Source of the DNA: Shewanella cutis
GTDB lineage: Bacteria > Pseudomonadota > Gammaproteobacteria > Enterobacterales > Shewanellaceae
Direction of reading: 5' to 3'
Length of the DNA: 64,000 bases
Assembly: GCF_022410515.1 (NCBI RefSeq)
Contig: NZ_JACSDI010000001.1
Location: forward strand, 930,001-994,000
Every line of letters begins with the position of its first letter. Within the stretch, counting starts at the first letter, position 1. Both the position numbers and the translations under genes were made by a program. The notes below the pieces were generated by a model. The model had not been told where the DNA came from, did not search any database, and saw nothing but the letters and a program-made list of their open reading frames with translations. Positions 57,387-64,000 of the stretch are shown in pieces.

Positions 57387-60300
57387 TAAATGGCCTCCTT
57401 GCTCAGGCGTTTACTCAACAAATCGGCAATCGGATTGGCTTTGGGCTTCACTACCTGCAACTTCTTAGTTTGTTTATTAATAATGTAACGGTGCTCAAAC
57501 AGGTTCAGCACTTCTGACTCTGGGTTCGGGAAGGCGCCTAACACGCTGATATTGTTGTTACCACAGGCATCGAAAATCTTCTTCACGTTGGTGTGGTGCA
57601 GCGTGCCCAGCTCGTCAATCGGCCAGTGAATGGTGACGTCGGCGCGGCCACGTAGCAAGCGCGTGAATGCCAACAGGAACTTACATAAAATCAGGTAAGC
57701 CATACCGTGGCTGGAGGATTCGTTCAGCTGTCTGTCGGTGCGAATAATCAAATCGCTATTGCCCTCTTTGAGGCGCAGCTCAATTTCGAGCAGCTTTGAA
57801 ATGCCGCCAGTTAAGGCCGCGCGGCCAATAATATCCAAGGCGCGGCGCATGCTGTTGGTGTATTCCTCATCGGGCAGGCCATTAAAGCCGTCGGCTTTCC
57901 AATTTTTGAAGGCTTTAACAAACTGCTCAAGCTCGGGCCAAAACTCTAATTCGCTGATCTTAGAGCGAATGCGGACCGCAGATTCCGATACGCCATCGAG
58001 GAATAACTCCTCGCCCACTTCGCGGGTAATGCGCGCACTCTGCGAGGCGATGCGACGGTCGATATCGGCCAGCACATCGTAGAAGGCGGTTAAGTCGACA
58101 CCGAAGATCCGCCCCTGCTCACGCAGTGCCATAATCGATTGCGGCACAATTACATTGAGTAGCTGTTCAAGCTGCGGTACAAGCTTGCGGTAATCCAGCA
58201 GGCGAATACCTTTGTCGTTGATAAAGCTCGATTCTTCGCGGGCACGCTCCCAAGTTTCGGCTAAGCCTGAACCTGACTTGCTGGCAATCACAGAGTCGAA
58301 ATGCTCCACATATTGCTTAACCGAGCCCATCAAATAATCGCGTTTTAGCAGTAAATCTTCGCCCTGACGCAAACGCTCGCCGAGGCTACCTTGGGCTTCT
58401 TCATTGTTGGCGGGCAGTTTCAGCTCGGCCAACTTACGCATCACAGCGCGCAATTTAGTTAAGTTTTCAGAGGCTTCAATCTGGGCCGCATCCGAGGCCT
58501 TACGCTCGGTCTCGAGTTGTTGGCGGCGAGTCTTCACTTCTTGAGTCTTGGCTTTAAGCTGCTGATCGATTTCCGAGGCGGCGCGTTTAACGTCACTTAA
58601 CTGGGTTTGCAGCTTGGGCTTACGGATAAGCCAAGTGTGTTGATACCAATCGTCAAAGCGCAATACCTCGCTGCGACGCTGTTCGGCGCGACTGATCTTG
58701 GTTTCAAGTTCGCGGATTTGTTGCTTGAGTTTAAGGATATTATCCTCATCCACACCACGGGATTTAAGCTCGTTTTTGTACCAGGTTTCACAGGCTTTTT
58801 GCTCGGCCTTAGCACTTTCGCGGCGGGCATCGATAGTCGCCTTGATTTGCCCGAGTTGATTGTCGAGCGCGCCAATCACTTCCTGCCAGTAGGCTTGTTT
58901 TTCCATCCGCGCTTCGAGCGCCTGCTCTTTTTGCTCTTCGAGCCAGAGCTGATGTTGATGCTTAAGCTGCTTTAGCTCGCCATCGAGTTGAGTTAAGCGC
59001 TGCTGGGCAAAGGCTTTACGCTCGGCCAGCGCCTTGTTGATCTTGTCCTGCTCACTGCGTTTTTCATCGAACAGACGACGTAAATCATCGCGACTATTCT
59101 TGTAAGCTGTGCGGGCAAAGGTGAGTTCGCGGCTGAGTTTATCCAGCTCACCGTTAATCGCCACCAGCTGTGATTCGGCCTCGGCCTGTAATTCCTGCGC
59201 GCTTTGCAGCGCTTCTTCGGCCTTGCTCAAGCGAATACGTAGCTCCTGCTCGGAAGCGGCATATTCAGGTACATCAATGGCTTTAAGATCTAAATGCACC
59301 CCAAACACAGTGTCGCTCTCGCCCGTGACCGTTGGGTGTAAATCGGTGCGATGCAGCAACTCGGGGGCAATCACTTTACCCAGACTCTGCTCCCAGCCTT
59401 GGGCTTCCTTACGCAGGAACTCGAGCAAGGTATGGGATTGTGGGAACAACATATGGTGCAGTTCATCGAGCGCGGTTTGCCGCTCGTTAACCCGCAGGCT
59501 GGCGATACGCAGCGCTTCGTTGGCTTGGTCGCGTTTGGCGCGCAGCTTACGCTCCTCGCCCGTTAAGCGCTCAACCTTGGCATTGCAGCTTTCTTGCTCT
59601 TCGTCGGCGCGGTGAATCCGCTCGTCGAAAATCGCAAGGCTTAACTTTTCTTCCTCGGTGTAAGTTACGCCATCGACACGTAACTTAAGCTCGGCGGCAT
59701 TGAGTTTGAATTGGTATTCCTGCTCACTAAAGCTCGCCTTGCCTGCATCCATTTGGCTGCGCCATTGGGCTTCGAGGGCATCGAGATCGGCTCTAGCCAC
59801 TTCACGCTGCTTGTCGCGCGCTTCGCGTTGCTTGTCCTGTTCGGCGTGCAAACCTTCAAGCTCGCGGTTTAACTGCTCGCCAATTTTGCTGCGGCGAGCA
59901 TTGTAAGCCGCTTCGATATCTTGGTGTTTTTCGGTTTGTAACTTATGGCGCTCGCTTAGGTTTTCCATGTCAGCGCGCCAATTTGGCAGCATGTCCAAGT
60001 CGGCCTTGGCTTGCTCGATATTGGCATCTAAAAAGGCGCCGTGCTGATCTTCAATGGCATCTAACTCATACTCGCACTTAGCCACGTCACCCTTGGCGGC
60101 GGATAGGTCGAGGTTTAACTCATCGCGCACTTCTTTCCATTCGTCGTCCAACATTCGAAGCTTTAAATTCAGCTCCTTAGATAGAGTTTGTTGGATCTCT
60201 AAACGGTCGGCCTCTAAGGTTTCGTCATTGCGATAGCCACGGGACAGGCTCGAGAGACGCATCTCGGCGCTGAGCAGTTGGTTAAATTCCTGCTCGAGCT

Positions 60301-61057
60301 TTTCAAACTCGGGACGAATGACTTCAAAGCCTTGGATTAACTGGCTTTCGCGGATCCACGCCTCAACGCGCTGTGGGTTTAAGCGGGAGCTAGGTGGATT
60401 CACCCCGTCTTCTTCCAAAATGGCGGCGATCATGGATTTGACCGTTTCCATTTTGCCTTCTTTGGAGTGCACCGCTTTAGCGAGTTTTTCGATATGGCGC
60501 AGTGAATGCTCACCTTCACACAGGGCAAATTGGCGCGCATAAGCTCGCAGTTCGCTGCGGTTGCTGCCGGTGCTTAACAGGGTGCGATCGTTTTGGATAA
60601 TGGCGCGGTATTCGCGGGTGTTGAGCAAGTTGGTGGTGGCAATACCTTGACGTTTTAAATCGCGGCCCAGTTCCGCCATGGTGTGGCAGAGAATAGTATC
60701 GCCATTTTGCGATTTAATATAATCACTTAACTCAAAACCTTTGGCGATAAAGCGGTAGTTCACGCCTTTGCCATCGCCCGCCGAGGCGAGCACGGCCTGA
60801 TAGAGCAAGCCATCGGCCTTTTGGTATTCGTAAATGATGTAGCTTGAATCGTGTGGCAAGTACCAACGCTCGAAACTATCGCGGGTTGAAGGCACCACGC
60901 GGCTAGGATATTCGCCATAAAATACTGGCACTAAACGTTGCAGCGTGGTTTTACCCGAAGCGTTAGTACCACAAATATTGGTATGGCCATTGAGGGCGAG
61001 TTCCACAACGCCCGGTAGGTGCGTATCAATCAGCACAATACGAATCAAGCTTGGCAT
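57386..61057 (-). CDS. SMC-like ATPase, MksB/JetC type
   Basis: A 1223-residue SMC-family protein. The N-terminal Walker A is CGTNASGKTTLQRL (about 28-41). Two very long coiled coils (about 240-480 and 620-870) flank a hinge-like region near 520-610. The C-terminal head has the SSSHGMAYLILCKFLLA signature and Walker B IHWPIDELGTLHH. The SSxGM signature matches MukB/MksB/JetC rather than canonical SMC. It is the first gene of the operon SMC-MksE-kleisin-Toprim. I chose the ATG at 61057, with AAGGAAAG upstream. Confidence 0.88.
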   Translation of the reverse strand: MPSLIRIVLIDTHLPGVVELALNGHTNICGTNASGKTTLQRLVPVFYGEYPSRVVPSTRDSFERWYLPHDSSYIIYEYQKADGLLYQAVLASAGDGKGVNYRFIAKGFELSDYIKSQNGDTILCHTMAELGRDLKRQGIATTNLLNTREYRAIIQNDRTLLSTGSNRSELRAYARQFALCEGEHSLRHIEKLAKAVHSKEGKMETVKSMIAAILEEDGVNPPSSRLNPQRVEAWIRESQLIQGFEVIRPEFEKLEQEFNQLLSAEMRLSSLSRGYRNDETLEADRLEIQQTLSKELNLKLRMLDDEWKEVRDELNLDLSAAKGDVAKCEYELDAIEDQHGAFLDANIEQAKADLDMLPNWRADMENLSERHKLQTEKHQDIEAAYNARRSKIGEQLNRELEGLHAEQDKQREARDKQREVARADLDALEAQWRSQMDAGKASFSEQEYQFKLNAAELKLRVDGVTYTEEEKLSLAIFDERIHRADEEQESCNAKVERLTGEERKLRAKRDQANEALRIASLRVNERQTALDELHHMLFPQSHTLLEFLRKEAQGWEQSLGKVIAPELLHRTDLHPTVTGESDTVFGVHLDLKAIDVPEYAASEQELRIRLSKAEEALQSAQELQAEAESQLVAINGELDKLSRELTFARTAYKNSRDDLRRLFDEKRSEQDKINKALAERKAFAQQRLTQLDGELKQLKHQHQLWLEEQKEQALEARMEKQAYWQEVIGALDNQLGQIKATIDARRESAKAEQKACETWYKNELKSRGVDEDNILKLKQQIRELETKISRAEQRRSEVLRFDDWYQHTWLIRKPKLQTQLSDVKRAASEIDQQLKAKTQEVKTRRQQLETERKASDAAQIEASENLTKLRAVMRKLAELKLPANNEEAQGSLGERLRQGEDLLLKRDYLMGSVKQYVEHFDSVIASKSGSGLAETWERAREESSFINDKGIRLLDYRKLVPQLEQLLNVIVPQSIMALREQGRIFGVDLTAFYDVLADIDRRIASQSARITREVGEELFLDGVSESAVRIRSKISELEFWPELEQFVKAFKNWKADGFNGLPDEEYTNSMRRALDIIGRAALTGGISKLLEIELRLKEGNSDLIIRTDRQLNESSSHGMAYLILCKFLLAFTRLLRGRADVTIHWPIDELGTLHHTNVKKIFDACGNNNISVLGAFPNPESEVLNLFEHRYIINKQTKKLQVVKPKANPIADLLSKRLSKEAI

Positions 61058-61283
61058 TTCTTTCCTTATCCAAACGGGAGCTCCTTCTGTAAAAACAAAC
61101 AACAAGGTCATCCCAAAGCGGCATTCGACTTCAAAAAACGTGATGTTAAAAGTCTTGGCCTTAAAAGTAAGCCCCTAAAATAAGGCAATCGTCGAGCCTT
61201 GGCAATTAAGCACCAAGGGCTGAATGCGTTAGCTCACATCAAACGACCAAGGATACGCCAATTCGCCCCAACAAAGGGGAGTT

Positions 61284-61895
61284 TTATGCGGGGGGAAGGC
61301 GATCGGCAATCCGGCCGTAGATTAACATCATCTCGGCGAGCGAGCCGACCTGCATGCCCTTCATTAAGTTCGCACGGTGAATTTCGACCGTGCGCATGGC
61401 GATGCACAGCGTATCGGCGATCTCCTGATTTTTATAGCCTTTGGCGATCAGAGTGAGGATTTCCCGCTCCCGCGGTGTGAGCGACTGATAAGTCTGAAGA
61501 TATTGATTATTTTGATAATGTTCCTTAGCACTCGCCAAGGCTTTTACCACGGCATCCGCGAGCTTAGCGCCATCAGCGGGCTTTTGGAAAAAATCCACCG
61601 CCCCGCGTTTTAGCGCCTCCACCGCCATGGGCACATCACCATGGCCAGTCAAATAAATCACCGCCAGCGGACTATTGTGCTGCAGTAATTGTGTATGCAA
61701 CTGCGGACCACTAAGGCCCGGCATACGCACATCAACTAAGGCGCAGCCCGGCTGGCTTAAATCGATAGCGGCAAAAAATGCCTCGGCGCTATCAAAGTCG
61801 CGGATATTCAGGCCATAGCTTTCGAGCATAAACCGCAGCGAGCGGCGCACCGACTCATCGTCATCGATTAAATATACCGGCAATTTATGGCTCAT
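61284..61895 (-). CDS. ttrR: FixJ/TtrR-like response regulator
   Basis: A 203-residue regulator: receiver (about 5-120; Asp in GCALVDVRMPGLSGPQ; GHGDVPMAVEALKRGAVDFFQKP is the FixJ-type signature) and LuxR-type HTH (about 138-195, LTPREREILTLIAKGYKNQEIADTL). Encoded 4-bp overlapping behind the TtrS-like sensor. The name ttrR is by analogy with tetrathionate systems; the reductase genes are not in this window. Confidence 0.8.
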   Translation of the reverse strand: MSHKLPVYLIDDDESVRRSLRFMLESYGLNIRDFDSAEAFFAAIDLSQPGCALVDVRMPGLSGPQLHTQLLQHNSPLAVIYLTGHGDVPMAVEALKRGAVDFFQKPADGAKLADAVVKALASAKEHYQNNQYLQTYQSLTPREREILTLIAKGYKNQEIADTLCIAMRTVEIHRANLMKGMQVGSLAEMMLIYGRIADRLPPA

Positions 61896-63880
61896 GCTTG
61901 TGCTCCATCAAACTTACGGGGTAAGGACACCTGCGCTTGGCAGCCGCCACTTAGGGCGGTTTCTAAGTTAAAGCGGCCACCATGACTCTCGACAATATCA
62001 CGACAAATCACCAGTCCTAGCCCTAATCCTTCAGACTTAGTCGAATAAAAGGCTTGCATCAGCAGATTGGCATCTTCAGTCAGCCCGGTGCCATTGTCAG
62101 TGACTGTAAGTAGTAGTTTGTGTTCTTGGTAACGCAGGTCGATATCAATCGTGGGCTGATAGGGTTTCGATGCATCGACCTCGCTCTGCTGGCGTTGCAC
62201 ACAGGCATCGGCGGCATTTTTCAAAAGGTTGAGCAATAGTTGCTGCACGCCCACTTCATCTAAAGGCAATTGATAGGGTTCGCCGCTGATATTGGTCGAA
62301 AGCTGGATATGGTGTTGTTCAAGCTCATAGGCGAGCAGCGGCGCGGTGTCATTCACTAGCTGGTGCAAATAGAGAGGCTGCTTAGACACAGGGCGCTTTT
62401 TCAATAAGTTGCGCAAACGACTAATAATGCTATCGGCACGACTGACCTCCTGCTGGATAAGGTTTAGTACCGATTGCAACTCCTCGGGACTCGTCCCACG
62501 CTGCAAACGTACCTCAGCGCCATGGCAATAATGGCCAATCGCCGCCAAAGGTTGATTGAGTTCATGGGATAAACTCGCCCCTAACTCTCCGGCAATCGCA
62601 ATACGTTGGGCATGCTCCAATAGAGCGCGGTTTTCATTGAGCTGCCTTTGGGTATTGATTAGCTCACGACCACGGCGGCTAAAGCGATATTCCAGCCAGA
62701 AGTGGTACACATTGAGCAATACCAATATGGTTAACGCAAACCATGCCCACTGTTGATGATGCTGGATCCATTGCCATGCCCGCTGCCACCAAGGGGCTTG
62801 CAGGGGGTGCATATCGAGATCTTTAAGGAGTTGATCTATCGCTAATTGGCTAACAGCGGTTGTCCACCCCGCAGAATCAGCAGCCTTAGCGGCAGGATGA
62901 TCCTCGGGTAAGTCCAGTAGCGCCAAAGTGACGCTTTTTGCCATCGATTGAGTGGCCCGACTCGTTTTTGCCATCGACCAGTTTGGGTAGAGGCGGGTCG
63001 ACACTTGACACTGGAACCCCGCTGGCGCCTGGTTATCTAACACACGATAATCTTTCAGCTTGATCAAACCTTCGGCCTGCATTTGCTCAAGCTGACATAC
63101 GGGCACGACCGCAGCGTCTAAACTTGCACCGCTCACGGAGGGCGTGTCGGCACTGCCGAGCTGGTACAGCAAATTATCGAGGGGAAAGCCTAAGGGGATA
63201 ATCTCCCCCACAAAATCAGGTAAATCTATGCCCTGAAGTTGTGCCTCGTAGACCAAAGTAAGATAACCGCCGAAGGCATTTTTAGAGACAATTCCAAGGC
63301 GCCGATCTTTAAGATCCCTTAAGGTGCGATAGGGCGAATCGGCTCTGACCACCAGCGCAGACCCCACCTGCATCGCGGCGCCATTATTGATTGGGCTTCG
63401 AAGAGTGGCTATCCAAGAAAGGGAAAATTGCCGCGCCAACATTACCGACTGACCAGGGTTAGTGACGACAAAGTCCAATGCTTCGGTTTCAACGCCTTTG
63501 GCCAATTCTTCTAGGCTCAGGGGATGCAACCTAAAGTAACTGTTAGGGATTTGCGACTCAAGCCAGCCCATCAAAGGCTGCCAACGGTTAATAGTCGCCC
63601 TATATCCCCGAATCGCCAATACGCCCACATCGACCACTTGATAACCCGCCTCGGGAGACAAAGATGAAAGACGCTCGTTAATCGAGGCATTATTTGCATC
63701 GAGGGCGGCTAAGGTGAGCGATGCGGGTGATTCTGTGGTGGACACTTGCTCCCCAAGCACGTTAACTGCGGCCGGATTTCCCCCCGTGCTTGACATGGCA
63801 GCAGGGCTACACACTAATAATATCAATAAGATGATAGGCGTGTTAGTACGCCATAGAGCGGCACAAAAGCCAACGCTCAT
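61892..63880 (-). CDS. ttrS: TtrS-like sensor histidine kinase
   Basis: About 662 residues. After a signal segment comes a periplasmic PhnD-like binding domain (about 75-345, with GVLAIRGYRATINRWQPLMGWL), one membrane helix (near 375-395), and a kinase core with the H-box GELGASLSHELNQPLAAIGHY and ATPase boxes NLLKNAADAC and SEGLGLGLVI. This layout is that of tetrathionate sensor TtrS. The start is uncertain: ATG 63880 gives a good signal peptide, while a GTG at 63946 would lengthen it. It is coupled to ttrR, and an FNR-like site lies upstream. Confidence 0.8.
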   Translation of the reverse strand: MSVGFCAALWRTNTPIILLILLVCSPAAMSSTGGNPAAVNVLGEQVSTTESPASLTLAALDANNASINERLSSLSPEAGYQVVDVGVLAIRGYRATINRWQPLMGWLESQIPNSYFRLHPLSLEELAKGVETEALDFVVTNPGQSVMLARQFSLSWIATLRSPINNGAAMQVGSALVVRADSPYRTLRDLKDRRLGIVSKNAFGGYLTLVYEAQLQGIDLPDFVGEIIPLGFPLDNLLYQLGSADTPSVSGASLDAAVVPVCQLEQMQAEGLIKLKDYRVLDNQAPAGFQCQVSTRLYPNWSMAKTSRATQSMAKSVTLALLDLPEDHPAAKAADSAGWTTAVSQLAIDQLLKDLDMHPLQAPWWQRAWQWIQHHQQWAWFALTILVLLNVYHFWLEYRFSRRGRELINTQRQLNENRALLEHAQRIAIAGELGASLSHELNQPLAAIGHYCHGAEVRLQRGTSPEELQSVLNLIQQEVSRADSIISRLRNLLKKRPVSKQPLYLHQLVNDTAPLLAYELEQHHIQLSTNISGEPYQLPLDEVGVQQLLLNLLKNAADACVQRQQSEVDASKPYQPTIDIDLRYQEHKLLLTVTDNGTGLTEDANLLMQAFYSTKSEGLGLGLVICRDIVESHGGRFNLETALSGGCQAQVSLPRKFDGAQA

Positions 63881-63980
63881 CGCTGTTTGGAGTATGCTAA
63901 ATAACGTCCTGTACAATACTTTTCCCCCACAACCTACGAAAAACACTCACAGCAGAATGCGCTATTGTAGCGAATAATTG

Positions 63981-63994
63981 TTGCGCTAGATCAA
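63981..63994 (-). promoter_or_regulatory. FNR/EtrA-like site upstream of ttrS
   Basis: TTGCGCTAGATCAA, identical to the site at 27008-27021 in front of nrfA, about 100 bp upstream of the ttrS start. It may serve ttrS or a divergent operon beyond the window edge. Confidence 0.5.
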
Positions 63995-64000
63995 ACCCTC

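Noticed and set aside
57386..61057. MukB itself
   Set aside because: The gene order and the associated Toprim gene fit MksBEFG/Wadjet, not mukFEB; also shorter than MukB (about 1480).

Overview
This 64 kb window is chromosomal DNA of a gammaproteobacterium and looks like Shewanella. The evidence is the gene content and order: degQ-degS, murA-ibaG-mlaBCDEF, the kdsD-lpt-rpoN-hpf-ptsN-rapZ-npr cluster followed by mgtE, a stand-alone pentaheme nitrite reductase nrfA beside narQP, lysC, arcA, fbp, and a tetrathionate-type sensor pair. The strain cannot be fixed from sequence alone. Most genes are typical chromosomal genes; accessory material sits in a few islands.

Layout. 1-2.97 kb: periplasmic proteases DegQ (behind a sigma-E type promoter) and DegS. 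2.97-5.5 kb: accessory DNA holding a small integron-type cassette cluster without an integrase (two recognisable attC sites, three small genes). 5.5-10.2 kb (minus strand): murA, ibaG and the phospholipid transport genes mlaFEDCB. 10.75-17.6 kb (plus): Kdo synthesis, lipopolysaccharide export, sigma-54, hibernation factor and the nitrogen PTS. 17.7-21 kb: mgtE, an orphan ModA-like binding protein and an OmpA-type lipoprotein. 21.05-22.85 kb: a gene-poor region with two very small genes, a tandem pair of probable structured RNAs and a 265-bp MITE. 22.86-25.35 kb: RIO kinase, a lipoprotein, and a recombination scar joining a truncated PAP2 phosphatase to an EAL-domain tail. 25.5-29.6 kb: nrfA and narQP sharing a NarP/FNR-like control region. 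29.6-36 kb: yacL, zntB, a lysine-riboswitch unit (leader peptide, lysC, M14-type deacylase), a DUF3293 gene and arcA. 36.3-44.8 kb: second MITE copy, a DPP IV-like peptidase, fbp, and an AT-rich caspase-like gene lying between inverted copies of a modular repeat. 44.9-52.9 kb: three signalling genes (giant hybrid kinase, double-receiver kinase, divergent HD-GYP regulator). 53-61 kb: a DAACS symporter and a four-gene SMC/MksE/kleisin/Toprim operon resembling Wadjet (MksBEFG) systems. 61.3-64 kb: TtrRS-like two-component genes with an FNR-like site upstream.

How genes work together. Envelope genes dominate the first third: MurA and Mla maintain peptidoglycan precursors and outer-membrane lipid asymmetry, KdsD/KdsC/LptCAB make and move lipopolysaccharide, and DegQ/DegS handle envelope stress. 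Respiratory control forms a second theme (NarQP-nrfA, ArcA, TtrRS). The best candidates for something new are the tandem RNA pair at 21.97-22.25 kb, the caspase-like gene at 40.7-42.4 kb, the Wadjet-like operon at 54.6-61.1 kb, and the short leader ORF between the lysine riboswitch and lysC.
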